Below, piece by piece: positions 10,105-22,680 of a stretch of 64,000 nt of DNA (position 1 is the stretch's first letter; each line of letters opens with the position of its first letter). The notes under the pieces were generated by a model. That model did not search any database. It had not been told where the DNA came from and was given only the letters and a program-made list of their open reading frames with translations. The stretch lies in assembly GCA_027405735.1 (NCBI GenBank), contig JAPEHQ010000027.1:1-64000 (forward strand), read 5' to 3'. This stretch comes from Mucor racemosus. Lineage: Eukaryota > Mucoromycota > Mucoromycetes > Mucorales > Mucoraceae. The translations under genes and the position numbers were made by a program.

Positions 10105-12606
10105 TTAATAGATTATCGTTTAATATAACCGAATATTAATGAACATGAGAAAATACAACTGGTAAAAAGCTGATACTCGATGTCTAACGAGGTCGAGATC
10201 GATAAAAGATGCATTCATTGTGTGGTGGAAATTGTGACATTTTGATGGATAGAAATTACAGGACCAAGGTACTGTGTTTGCTTCAGGATTTTCAAAAGAA
10301 GGGTTTAAAAGCATTCTTCATCAAACTCACCTAGATGCTGAATACTTACCATATGCGATTAATATCATTTTGTATCTTATTTAATTGTTGTATTATTATT
10401 AAAAATCAAGCTTTTCATAGCTTATAACAATGACAATGGGATGTTTCTGATTTCAGATTGACATTAATCATAAGGCGGGCTGATGATACGTTTGATATTA
10501 TTGTAGTATGGAACCGGTCAATTTAGTTTATGGAATTTGAATGAAAATACCAAGGAACCATTTGTAAGTGCACTCAAGTTGGTTCTAGTAAAGCATTGAA
10601 TAAATTGGCTTGAGACAAAGAGGATAAAAAGACGGCAATAATAGGCTCCAGTGATGACCATGTTTATGTTTATGTTTATGATATTGGAGAGGTAAGACTA
10701 AAGCGTAATCTAAATCACCTCTAACGCAATAATTATAAAGCAAGTCTATATTATCATCAAATAAACTACCACACAATATTAACATGATGTATAAAGGTTT
10801 ACAGTAATAAGCTTGAATCAAGTGGGTACAGCATCGTAAATTCTTGAAAAAGTTCTCAAGTATTATAAAATCTCTTATTTTTAAGGCTTACAAAGCTTAT
10901 AAGCGGAATATTAATTTCAAAAAATATTCTTGTCCAGATCATCAATTTTGACATTTTTTAATTTTTTTTTTCTAATTTTGCAAATCTAGAGTTAATTATA
11001 CTATCAGTTATAAAAACAAAAAATATACACATATGCAGAATTTAGCACTTTATTTGCTCAATAAAAAATAACAAACATTTTTATTGCAAAATATTACATG
11101 AAAATCCTTTAATCAAAAAAACGTTTTTGGGCCAAAAGTACAAAGTTTCATTACTTAACATTCAATATTAAGCTTTTATAAAATGTATATTACTTGTGGC
11201 TACAATTTTCTCTCACAATGTAGTACACTTAAACGTTGATTTTGGTATCAAAATTTAATTTTCCTGTTTTTTGATCAAAATCATGAGTGTTGGTAAGGAT
11301 AAAATGAGTCCCTAAAAATGTCTGCTACAAAATCTGAGTTTTCAGACTATAAAAAAATGTTTTTTATTTAAAACTTAGATATACTATAGTATAAGAAGAG
11401 ACTTAACTGTTCAGTCTTGCTTTTATGCTCAGTTACGATGTTGCTCTACGTGCTAGCTTCTGCAATTTTTTAAATGTATGCATGATATGACAGACGGGTT
11501 TTCTTGTAGAAAAATGGATGTTTCTATGATAACAGATATTGCCTATTATTTTGTTTAGTTAATGGTTCATACGGTATAATACTGCTTTACATTGGCTGAA
11601 AAAATGTGCAATGTAGCAGGATTTTAATTGCGCTAAATAATGCAAAGCCTTGAAAATTCTTTTCTACGTGTCTTGTTTCTCTCTTTTTGTTTTCATATTC
11701 CAAGAATATTATTCTAAGATCAAACGTCATTATTTACTACTGTATTATTGGACGTACTTCTTGATTACCAGATTAAATCGAAGGCAACGATACTTATATC
11801 TACTCGATGAGAAGTTAGAACTGGCTAAAAAACCATGAAATGTTTCAGAAAAGTGATAAAATTTCAAATGATATAGGAACTCAAAAAAAAAGGATAATCT
11901 GATGTCTTGCCTAATAACCATGGTTTCGATCGTAGCTTGTATGCTTAAAAACAAATCTTTTTTTTTACAGCTGACAATTGTAATAAACTAAAATAGTAAG
12001 TTTAAAGAAGGTCAATTTGTTTAAATTTCATGTGTGATAAAGTAGCATTTATAATCATAGATTTGGTTGGCATATAAATTCAAGCAGTAAGTGTTATTTA
12101 AGTTTATGCTCGAGCAAAAACCGATTGTTGCTGTAAACATTATAATAGCCATAAACATATTTACATATCATGATAATCGTAAATATATTGTCTCTTGCAT
12201 ATATCGCACTACAACAACAACGTATTGTTGAATTGTATTATCTGTAGTTTATATTAATAAAAGCAAATATAATTCGAAAGCCTATTTCAGTAAAAAATAC
12301 AATGGAATTTGGAGAACGGCAAAATGCTCATTATACTCATGATGGCCAGATTTTATTATTACTTATGGGCAATTTTACTACTATCCATACACGGGATTAA
12401 TGTCATATACACGGACAGAACCTATAATCCTGCACATACCGGCTTTTTGTTATGCTCGTGTGTAGTTTCTTGTGTTGTGCCTAGTGTACATCTTGTTATC
12501 TTTTTAGCCATATTCAGTGGGCACAACAGCTCAGGCTGTATATAGTGTGCAGCTCACCTGGGCACAACAACGAAATCATCTTGTGCAGCACAGGCCGGCT
12601 GTAGTG
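10105..12606 (-). mobile_element. Non-coding transposon family A, right copy (R1), inverted
   Basis: Reverse-complement copy of L1, running from the AACATGAGAAAATACAACTG block to the terminal GCCGGCTGTAGTG. It lacks the LINE insertion of L1, which proves that insertion came later. It carries the dynein-like exon at 10507-10691. Open frames inside are short and unrelated to any transposase I know. Confidence 0.7.
10507..10691 (+). pseudogene. Captured dynein intermediate chain exon fragment (in R1)
   Basis: After the acceptor TTGTAG the plus strand reads YGTGQFSLWNLNENTKEPF and then, after small disruptions, LNKLA(stop)DKEDKKTAI, IGSSDDHVYVYDIGE, followed directly by the donor GTAAG. The WNLN...NT...LNKL...YDIGE order is that of the dynein intermediate chain C-terminal beta-propeller. 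Small indels and the TGA show it is not functional. It is the best preserved copy for the first half of the exon. Confidence 0.65.
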
Positions 12607-12833
12607 AAATAATCGAAAGTATATGACTAAGATCAAAATTCGTTGAGAAAGGCTTTTTGTTGGCGATTTTTTTATCGTTGTAAAAATTAGATTTCAGATG
12701 TTTTCAGATGTCTTTCGAATCTTTTCGCCCAATATTGAACCAAATTACATCAAATTTTTAAAGATGGTGTACTTTTCCTCCATGGATCGTTGATGTTTGT
12801 CCGAAAATAGAACAGCTAATGAAATAATATAAG

Positions 12834-13613
12834 TGATTTATCAAAATATGTTTAGGTTAAATAAAATTAGTGTGGAACAGGTAGAGATATTCACGGAAAA
12901 AAAGTATATAAAAAAAACAATAGGAATTCGACTAGATAACGTTAGGCTTTTATTATCAAGTAGAACTTACTTGACTCTTCTTTGAAAGGAAGATGTCCTT
13001 CTATTTATACACAATTTCTAATCTATATTATAAATCAATGAGAACAAATAGGAACATGCCATTTCCATAATCTACCCGATATCTTTGGGTCCTGATTTTA
13101 TCATGAATGAAATCAGGCCATATTAAATAATGGTGTATTTATGATTCAGGTCAATAATTATAATTTGCTAGGATCCACATCTCGGTTATAAGATTACTTG
13201 CTGTATTAATCAGACATGTCAAATCAAAGTGATTCCTGATTTATCCCAGCGGTAATTCAAGTTAGGCACCAGATGAAATGGAGATCTAAATGGATGTAAT
13301 CCACAATTAGAAATTTAATCAAGTAAAGAGATATCGTTTATTGGAATGAAATTAATAGGGTTTATATACTATTTGATCTAGGGAATTAATGATGTGATAA
13401 GGTAGTTTAGATATTATTTAATAGTAATGTGTTATGTTGGAATATCGCACTGGCGTATCATGCTTTACACCATGCTTCTATACCATAATGCTTCTATACC
13501 ATGCTTTTAGGAGCATTGTATAGTTAATATTTAATTAAGGAACTTCCGGTTCCGGATCTGTTATTATTTACTTTTTTGGATTTGACATGATCCGGTTTAA
13601 GAATGATACATCA
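12834..13613 (+). mobile_element. Solo LTR (family 1), with a second LTR nested inside
   Basis: Starts TGATTTATC and ends GATACATCA, that is TG...CA, with a perfect 5-bp target duplication ATAAG at 12829-12833 and 13614-13618. After removing the nested insert at 12871-13305 plus its duplication the unit is about 340 bases, matching the uninterrupted copy at 58139-58484. No internal retrotransposon sequence remains, so it is a solo LTR left by recombination. Confidence 0.85.
12871..13305 (+). mobile_element. Nested solo LTR (family 2)
   Basis: A 435-base unit starting TGTGGAACAG and ending TAATCCACA, flanked by the perfect 5-bp duplication ATTAG (12866-12870 and 13306-13310). The homologous LTR at 58139-58484 shows the empty site with a single ATTAG. 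It is therefore a second, later LTR insertion in the first. Confidence 0.85.
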
Positions 13614-15029
13614 ATAAGTCTATTTATTGCCTAACATTTATCCGAAATTGACCGAAAATCGACTGTAAAAATTAAGCATCTAAATCGAAATACTAATTCT
13701 CTGTATTCAGAGAAGAAGGTTCAACTAAAAACTACTCTGCATTTTTTGTTTCAGTCAAAAATATTGATTTTTTGTTGAGATAATTAAAATAATGGCTCGC
13801 GTTACAGCTTACAGCCTATGGTAACTGAGGTCCAAAATCAATCTGTGAAATCAACCAGAAAACGATCAAAAAATCAAATTCCTTTAATAGCTCATAAACT
13901 GCAAAGTAAGTAGATCTAGCGCATTAAATACTTTTTGTAGAGTTTTGAATCCTGCATCCACTGCAACAAAATGCAGACAAATGTTTTATATTAAGTTTTG
14001 TGCAAAATGCAATTGAAATTTTAGAGGTTTTTTGAAGATACACATTACTTTTTATAAGCATATTCTAAATATGGTTAATTGATAAGATGCACAACAAAAA
14101 TATCTATCGATCAAGCAGTTACTGAACCTTTAGCTGCATTTCTCGTAGAGAAAACAAGAATTTTGTCAATTTTTTTTCAGATTCAGAATTTAGGATGTGG
14201 GTATACAAGGGAAATTTGAAGGTAGAAGAGAAAATATCTTTTTGCACACATTTTTGAGGATATCTCCACAAAAAATCAATATTTTGAAAAAAACTAAATT
14301 GGGTCCGAGAGAGCCCAACACGCTTGATGGCATGAAGGTAAAGAAAGTGTTGTTTAATTTAACGAATATTTTGAAACCTACTATAGAAATGCCAAAAAAA
14401 ATTAAAAAAATAAAAGTGCTCAGAATTTTTTAATATTAAAGTATGTTATAGAGCACTTTAAAACTAGTAAATTTTATTATTAAAAAGTATTAGTATAGCT
14501 TAATTATTTCTGGAGATATGAAGCCTCAAAGTTTTCAATCCATTAGCAGTAAAATACACGTAAAAAATCTGAAACCTTAGCACTGAAAAATTAATACTAA
14601 CTGCAAAAAGTAGGATATTTCCGGATACTCGTTTTTGGATTAAAGCTGAACATCTCAGGTACATTGGCATATAATTTTTTCTTAGTGTTATTTAGTGAAA
14701 AAAAAAGTGGAGTAGGGATGAAAAGTGAGGCCCAGTTTTCAAGGAAAAAGCAGTGTATTACACCTGTTTTTGAGTCTTTCATATGATATAGAATAAAATT
14801 AGGGATAGGTAATAAAATGTGATCAATTCATATATATTTAGCAGTGTCTACAGTATATCCTGAAAAGTGTTTAGTATGAAGTTAGTTATAGAAAAGAGAG
14901 TACGCTCCGATTTTGAAAATTTAAATTTTGCTCGAGCAAGCACTTGAATATAATTTTTTTTTTATCAAATCCATTTTAACTTATGGGGTATAACTTTTTG
15001 TCGAGTTTATCAGAGCAAGTTAATAGAGT

Positions 15030-15454
15030 TCAAGCATCAGAAGTTTGCCACGCATAAAACTGGTCTTTAATCTGAGATCTACCTCATAGTTGCACCAGAA
15101 AAAAGGCATGTTCAAATGCCAGATTTCAACGTTTCTAACAATTTTTTATCAAATTAGAAATAACAGCAGGATTTGGGTATGTCAAGCGTGTAAATCAAGT
15201 TTTGATCTTGCAACTGACGAAATCTTGTGCTTTTAAAAAAAATATTGGAACATTTACTATGTTATCATTGGCTAATAATACAAGAAGCAAAGCTGAAGAA
15301 TTCGATCTATTACATTTTTATTATTATATCGAAAAGAATTTTCTTTATTTTTTTGGTTTGTTGTTGTATAAGGAAAAGGGGGGTTTATATTTCTTCTACA
15401 GTTCATTATGCTTGATTAAAAAACCGATGAAATTTTATTTTTTTGTGGGTTAAA
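15030..15454. other. Intergenic, 3' flank of RPN2
   Basis: AT-rich with T and A runs. The overlapping short forward frames at 15202-15453 are low-complexity Phe/Tyr/Leu readings of T-rich DNA, and I do not regard them as genes. Confidence 0.5.
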
Positions 15455-18400
15455 TTAATCTTCAAATGGGTACTCGAAAGGTTCGAAAGGTGCTGCTTCT
15501 TCTGCTGCGTTTCTTGTTGTTGCGTCTATGAAATAAAGAATTAGTTTACTTGTAATTATCAATACAATGCATTGCTATATCTTACCTCCAGAGGGAACAC
15601 GAGGTTGAATTAAATCTTCTTCTTCATCAGGCTTACTATCTACCAGCATGATAATGCCACCAACATTTTGATGCTTAACAGGAGTATAACGTGAATCATC
15701 CTTGAATGCAATATGTTTAAGTTGTGCAGGAACAACACGAGCCATATTCTCAAGAATTTCAAAGTTTTCTTCCTTCTTTTTCTTTTGTACAGTTTTACGT
15801 TCCTCCTTCTTTTCATCTTCAACCATCTCTTCGTCCTTAATGCTAGGTTTATCTTCATCAATATCCATTTGATCTCCCTTCTCCTTTTCAATCTTCTTTG
15901 CACGAGCTTTGGCCTTTGCAGTTGTAGATAAGACAGCAGTTGCAACCTTTTCAACAACAGTAGCAGATGGAGGCTTTAAAGCAGGAGGATAGGCGAACAA
16001 TGATGCCTTGGCATTAGAAACAAAATCAAATCTAGGAGTTTCGAGATTCTTATTGAGACCAATGATGGCAGTAGGTGTGAACGCTAAACTAAGCATGTGT
16101 GTTAAGGGGTACCAGTACCAGAATTGTGTGAAGAGAGCCATACCAACAATGGCAGGCATATTGGCATGTCCAGTTCTAGATAAGAGAGAAATTGTAACGT
16201 TTCTTCCACCAGCATCAAGGATACCTTGTGCAAGGACAGCACCGAATTTAGCCATAGGATCTTCATGCTTATCACTAATGATCTTTTCGTAGAGTTTACG
16301 AACACCAGCAACCTTGGGGTTTGTGTTTTCAGTTTGTTGGATTAAGATCATGGCTTGAGACATAAATGCACCTTGACGGACGAAATCAACAGGATCTTTG
16401 GTCATGGGTTCAAGAAGCTCAAGAGCATCAAGATAACCAGTGCCGGCACAAGAGATACCTAATGCAAGAGTGGCACCATATCTTACATGAGGGTTATAAC
16501 TTTCAGCCAAAAGTTGGACAATACGAGGAACTTGCTTAGGGTTACGTAATAAGACGAAACCAAGAGAAGTGACGGCAGCACGACGGACATCATCATTCAC
16601 ATCACTGACAGCAACATGAAGCAAGCGACGAATAGCCTTGTTGTTACCAGTACCACTGTAGGCCATGGCAATTGTGTAAATACCACCATAACGGATGACG
16701 GGATCCTTATCTTCCAACATCTTTTTGATCAAATCATCAGCTTGTTCCTCCTTACCGTACATAATGAAAGGAATACCGATAGCTAAACCACGAATAATCT
16801 TTTCATGTTGTGTTTCATGAGCATATTGGAGCATATCTTCAACAGCTTCCTCATTACCAGTACCGAGCATGATCAAACCCATGGATAAACCAGCAGCCTC
16901 ACCACCAACAGCGTTATCACCATAAAGAACATTCTTGAGATCTTCGTAGATGGCTTCATTAGCGGTGGCCATACCAGCAACACCAAGACCAAGACAGGCA
17001 CCATGTTGGATAACATCATCAGAGGTATCCTTCAAGGCCTTCTTGAGGAAATTTAAAACTTCGGCGCCATGGTTAGCATTGATGAGACCTAATGCATATA
17101 ATGAACCACCTTCAGAATAAGAACTGTTACCACTAACACCCTCTTGAGGTAAGTAAGGAGCTAACAAATTCATAGATTGAGCTAATTGACCCTAATTTCT
17201 CAATTGTTAATTATACATTTTCATCATTACTTTTTACGCAATTCTTAAATTTACCTTGTGAATGACACCAAGAGCTGCAGTAGCACTAAATTTGGACCAA
17301 TTGGTAGCTCTAGATAACCAATCAAGATTTTGACGCAAAAATTCATCGCTGGTAGTACCAGCTTGCATGAAAGCATTGGCAAAAGTAACAGCAGAATGAT
17401 AAATCGAATTTCTTGACTCTAAAGCATTCTATTTTATCGTTTAATCTCCAGGAAATCTACCCCCAAAATCTTAATATTTACCTTTGTGTTCTTCAAAATC
17501 AATAAATCGGTGTGATTGTTACGATACAAGAATTCGAGATGAAGACGAATAGATTCTTCGCCAGACAAAATGGACTTGATTTTCTTGCAAGGAGTATCAT
17601 TCTTGGGCTAATTATGCAAAAGAAAAAAAATCAGCAAATTATCTAAATATCAAATTAAATATACATACCTTTTCTTCCTCTGTAGCGGCCTCAGTCTTTT
17701 CAGTCTCGGGTTCAACAGGCAAATCTGCAGAGACCTTTGATAAGAATTCTTGAGTAGCATTTTCTTCCAAATCAAATGAAATTTGGTAGGCCATAAGCTC
17801 ATCCTTTTTATCAACCAAACTCTTCAACATTTCTGCGCAAGAAGTAGCATCATTTAAATGAACCAAACATTGACTGATGGAAATATAATCAGGGTTTTCA
17901 AGTGTTTTATACAAATCGACGAGTAATCTCAAGACCTCATTACGGAACTCCAAGTTTTGTACTAGCGTCATACAAACATCGAGAACGTAGGAAAGAAGTT
18001 TACTGGCGTCGCCCTTTTGAATGATAGATTTAACGATATCGAGACGTCTTGACTCGAGTGCAATACCAATTGCTTGTTCATATTCGCAATCTTCAGCACA
18101 ACGTTGGAACATTCTTTCTACAATGTCTTGAAGTCTAGGGTCGATCTCATCAGGTGTTTCCAAACTTGATCTAAGGTTGATGTACTTGTCAATACATTTA
18201 GCTATATATTCATCATGTTAGTACTTGATTCATGTAAGAAATTGTGGGGACGGGCTTACAAATAATGGTGGTTACGTATTCAGAAGATTCTGAAAGGTCA
18301 AAGGATTGACCTGCACCAAGAGCAAAGGTAAGTGAATCATCTAATTCACCCAAGTTATAATAGACCTATTGAATGAATTGCTGTGGTTACTACTTCTGAA

Positions 18401-18756
18401 TATCTGTACATGTTATATCCCATCAACTTACTTTGGAAGCGACTAAAGCGGCTAATTCTCTTTGAGTAAATGTGGAATCTTCATAAAGGATTTCACTGAT
18501 AATAATGTTAGTTATCTAGTCAAATAGTACCAAACAATGCTTACATCTTTGCGATAGAGTCAGAGATTTCAGCCCAAAATTCATCAACAAGAGAGTTTAA
18601 TTGCTGCAAAGCATAAACTTTTAATTCAGGTTGCTTTTCATCGAGTAAAGCGATAATGCCGTCTATTAAAATGCAGATGAAAAAAAATTAGACATGCTGA
18701 ATGAATATTAAATCTATCTAAATCTTGGGCTTACTGGCAGATGTAAGTGCTGTCAT
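15455..18756 (-). CDS. RPN2: 26S proteasome regulatory subunit RPN2 (PSMD1)
   Basis: Large scaffold of the 19S base; its toroid of proteasome/cyclosome repeats binds the ubiquitin receptor Rpn13 and links base to lid. Nine exons on the minus strand: 18735-18756, 18545-18662, 18432-18495, 18260-18365, 17669-18201, 17482-17607, 17255-17428, 15586-17191, 15455-15525. All are GT-AG and total exactly 939 codons plus stop, the usual family length (about 940-950). PC repeats are plain in the long exon: [65 protein letters not shown] and [17 protein letters not shown] charged Lys/Asp/Glu linker ([18 protein letters not shown]) precedes the C-terminal domain, and the tail ends [10 protein letters not shown]. 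The first exon codes only MTALTSA. It is head to head with CTR9, with 227 bases between the start codons. Very sure. Confidence 0.97.
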
Positions 18757-18983
18757 ATAGTATTTTTATTGTTTAATTAAGTAAAGAGAACAAGAAAGAT
18801 GATGTTCTTGAAGCTATGGACCTACTTGTTGCCGCGTAAAGTTACGTGTTAACTAGTGACGTATGTTAATCGACGACTGTACATCCGATGTTTTGGAGGC
18901 TTATTTCGAATTTGAAATGAAGGCAAATTCAATTGGAAGGTGCGTGTCTTGAGTTTGTGAGCGACAGCTTTTGAATTATCACA
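18757..18983. promoter_or_regulatory. Divergent promoter shared by RPN2 and CTR9
   Basis: The two ATGs are 227 bases apart on opposite strands, so this stretch must hold both core promoters and 5' UTRs. A CRE-like TGACGTA lies at 18857-18863. I see no TATA box and no clear copy of the yeast proteasome element (GGTGGCAAA). Confidence 0.7.
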
Positions 18984-21900
18984 ATGGCATCTGCAAGCTT
19001 TGGAAACAACTATGGCGCTAGATCCAAGACTATAGAAGTACCTTTGCAACATGAGCAAGTGTTGGAAGTTGTTTGCAATGATTTGCCTACAAATCCTACC
19101 GAGTTAACCGATATTTTCCGTCAAGAGAGTGTTGGCTTACCATATTATCGAATGCTTGCTGTAAGGATATGTTACAATACGTGTTTCTTTTGATAGATAT
19201 TGAATGATTTGATGATTTTAGATTGAGTACTACGAGCAAAGCAAGATCGAACAGAGCATTAGTGTTGTTCAAGCTGGTTTAACCACTGGTAAATAATGAG
19301 AAATATTAATCAGTTGTATCATTTTTGACATATTTTTGTATATATCTTGTAGCAAGTCAATCACCCCACACAACACCTAGACAAAAATTACCTTTGTTAA
19401 CATTGATCGCAACCCTTTACATGCGTCTTGCAAAGAAAGAGACAGACAACGTACAACGTCAAAAATATCTTGAAGATGCAACTCAATCAATCAACGCAGC
19501 CGATCGTATTTACAACCAATATGAACCTACTTTTGTTGTAAAGGGTAATCTCTACATTTTACTTAAAAAAGTCGACGATGCATCTCGTTCATTCAACATG
19601 GTTCTTGAAAAGAGACCCAATTGTATCCCTGCACTTTTAGGTAGAGCCAAGATTCAATACCATCTTCAACAATACAAAGTTTCGTTAAAGACTTACCAAA
19701 CCGCTCTTAAATACTCTCGAGGCAAGTTTTCCGGTGTAGAGATTCGTTTGGGTATCGCTCAATGCTTTGCTCAATTGAAAATGTACACCGAGGCTAAAGC
19801 CGCATTAAAACGCTGCATTGATGTCAGTCCAGTACCTAATGCCACAGCACTCATCATGTTGGCAATTATTGAATTGAATGAATCAAAATCGGTTGACAGT
19901 GGACTCGTTCAACAAGAAACATCTTTACGACATGGTCTTCAGCATATGCAAAAAGCCCACATTGTTAATAAGACACATCCTGCAGTTTTGAACATGATGG
20001 CAAATCATTTCTTTTTGACTCGTGATTTCGAGAAAACAATGACATCTGCTTCGAGAGCTTTAAATAATGCTTCCAATGATGTAATGAAGGCTGAAGCATC
20101 CTATCAAATTGCAAGAGCTCATCACCAAATGCAAGAGTTTGATAATGCTTACAAGTTTTACGCACAAGCACTTGAACTTAATCCGCATCACACATTAGCG
20201 CAATTTGGTATGGGTCAAATGCAATTGAAGAAAGGAGAAAATAATGCAGCCATCGAAATCTTTGAAAAACTTCACAAAGTCGAACCTGAATGTGTAGAAA
20301 TCATGAAAGTATTAGGATCTCTTTACGGTCTTTCTGGAAAAAAAGAAAAATCACTTGCATTATTCAGTAAACTTTTAGAAAACGCTAATGATGATCCTCT
20401 TTTGGCTATTGAAATTGCTGAAATGTATGAAGAAAAGGATAGTGCCAATTCATTAAAATGTAAGGAAGCACATCAATATTGCACAAGGATACAAAACATC
20501 TAATTTTTTTTACTGTAGATTATGAACAATCTCTATCTTTATTAGAACATTTACCTAAAGATGACATTGTTACTCAAGATCGTGTAAAAGAAATCAAGCC
20601 TGAATTACTAAATAATATTGCTGTCATGCATCAAAAATTAGGCAACCTTTCTGATGCTGAAAACTATTATAGTCTTGCCATTAAAGAGAGTGAATCAAGC
20701 GTTGGTACCGAAAAGAACCTCAAATTAACAATGAGCTATAATTTAGCTAGACTTTATGAAGAACGACTAGAGACAGAAAAAGCTATTTCAATTTATAAAA
20801 AACTCATCGAAGATTACCCTGGATATACCGATGGTAGGTTTGGCTACTAATTCAAAAATGTGATTATATATACTAATAGTTATTATATATAGCTCATTTA
20901 CGTTTGGGTGCGATAGAGCAATCTCTTGGTAAATCATCTGATGCCATTGAATATTATAAAGAAGTGTTTGATACAGAACCCAATGATGCTAAAGCATGGA
21001 TCATGATTGGACAAGCCCAAGCAACCGATTCAGAAAAACTAAGTAAGAGATCATACGAAAAGGTGCTAAAAGATTGCGACAAGAACGATTTGTATACTCA
21101 TGTTGCTCTCGGTAATTACCATGCTGCAACAGCAAGAGAATTCAAGGGTGACAAATCCAAACAAGCTCGTACTGATACATACAAATTGGCTGTCAATTTC
21201 TACTCACAAGCACTACGACGTGATCCCACTAATGCTTATGCTGCTAACGGTTTGGCCATCATTATTGCTGAAAATGGACATCATGAGCAAGCTAGAGATT
21301 TATTCAATCAAGTTCGTGAAGCTGCAGTCAACAATGCTAGTGTTTGGGTCAATTTGGCTCATGTCTATGTTGAATTAAAGTTATATAAACAAGCAATTGT
21401 GATGGTAATTTCACTTTAAATGCAAGCTAATCAGTCGACTAACCTTTTCCATTTCACAGTATGAAAATGCTCTCAAGAAATTCTTCAATAACAAAGATAC
21501 CAATCTTTTACTTTGCCTTGCAAGAACACAATTTATTCTCTCCAAGGTTGACAAAGATCCTGAGATTATGTACCAATCACTAAAAAGTACAGAAAAAGCT
21601 CTCCACATTTCACCCTCTGATACAACTACTCAATACAATTTGGCCCTTGTGCAGCAATCTTATGCTCAACAAATTTCTGATTTAGCCCAAGATCAACGTT
21701 CTTCAGATAGTATTCGTCGTGCATTACGTTGTTTGGAATGTGGCCAACGTACTTTCCGTATGCTTATCAATGTCACAGAGCACACCTTGTATGATAAAAA
21801 GATTACTGAGCAACGTGAACGTTATGGTGAAACATTGCGTGTTCAATTAGACAGAAAGTTGGTAGAACAAGTGCAATTCGAAGAAGATAAAGAAACTAAA

Positions 21901-22319
21901 TTGAACATGGCACGAAAGAAGCGTGAGGATGAGCGCAATAAAGTTAAACAAGCTGAAGAAGAAAAAATTAGATTACAACGTGTTGAAAATGAAAGAATGG
22001 AGGAGAATCGTCGTCGTTTGATGGAAAAGGTCCGAGAAGATAACTTATTAATGGCTACTCAACAAGTTGGTGATGATGATTTCGATGAGGAAAAGAAGGC
22101 CAAGAAGCGTGGTAGAAAGAGAAAGGAGTTGGAGGAGGACGAAGATGAAAATCAGGAAGGTGATGCTGAAACTGATTATCAGAAAATATTAAATAAAAAA
22201 GATAAAAAGGTTTGTACTCCCATATATTTGATACGACAACGTAAGACTAACTGATTGAATTGTAGCAATATCGAAGCAAACGGATTATTGAAGATTCTGA
22301 TGAAGACGAAGACATGTAA
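18984..22319 (+). CDS. CTR9: RNA polymerase II-associated Paf1 complex subunit CTR9 (TPR protein)
   Basis: Scaffold of the nuclear Paf1 complex, which travels with RNA polymerase II and promotes H2B ubiquitylation and H3K4/K36 methylation. Seven exons: 18984-19160, 19222-19288, 19353-20459, 20519-20833, 20893-21404, 21460-22209, 22266-22319, all in phase and giving 993 residues (yeast and animal proteins are about 1080-1170). The N-terminus contains IEVPLQHEQVLEVVCNDLP and a LPYYRMLAIEYYEQ motif typical of Ctr9. The bulk is tandem tetratricopeptide repeats (for example ALELNPHHTLAQFGMGQMQL and RRDPTNAYAANGLAIIIAE). A long charged coiled coil follows (KKREDERNKVKQAEEEK), then a basic nuclear-localisation-like KKAKKRGRKRKE and an acidic end, EDSDEDEDM. 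The start is the first ATG and is supported by conservation of the N-terminal motif. Very sure. Confidence 0.96.
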
Positions 22320-22680
22320 TAAGGGACTATATTATAATACTTGATTTCTAAATAAAACATAAAAAAAATTGTACAATTTAATATAATGAATATTGTGTAA
22401 GCTCATCATATTTCATCTGAGTCATACAATTATGCTTCATTTATGTTTGCAGATTTCTTTTCTTAGATAGATTCTGCAAGGAAAATATTCTATCTCTTTC
22501 GATTATCTGCCTTTTTACTTCCCCTTATATAGTCTTCTTTATGAAATCTTTAATGGAAATCTTGATTTACAATTTGGGTCATTAGCCTTATTCCAGCCAG
22601 TGATCATCAATCTGAAAATTGGATTGTATATTATTGAGCTATTACTTTTTTATCTTTAAATGATACATCTAATTCTAAGC
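22320..22680. other. Intergenic, 3' flank of CTR9
   Basis: Contains a probable polyadenylation signal (AATAAAA near 22351) and otherwise AT-rich DNA running into repeat family C. Confidence 0.5.

Larger units (their letters stand above)
12630..15030 (+). repeat. Dispersed repeat family C, copy 1 (interrupted by nested LTRs)
   Basis: A decayed mobile unit found in five copies: here, 22680-23950 (+), 28180-29440 (-), 34880-36905 (+) and 53640-54830 (-). Landmarks are 'GCATTTTTTGTTTCAG', 'TCAGAATTTAGGATGTGGGT', 'AAATTGGGTCCGAGAGAGCC' and 'AAAGTGCTCAGAATTTTT'. The short conserved frames shared by copies (for example around 14197-14433) come from DNA-level similarity and are not convincing proteins. 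Insertion of solo LTRs at 12834-13613 splits this copy. Confidence 0.65.

Noticed and set aside
15202..15453. 83-residue Phe/Tyr-rich frame downstream of RPN2
   Set aside because: Low-complexity reading of T-rich DNA with no exon signals or family.
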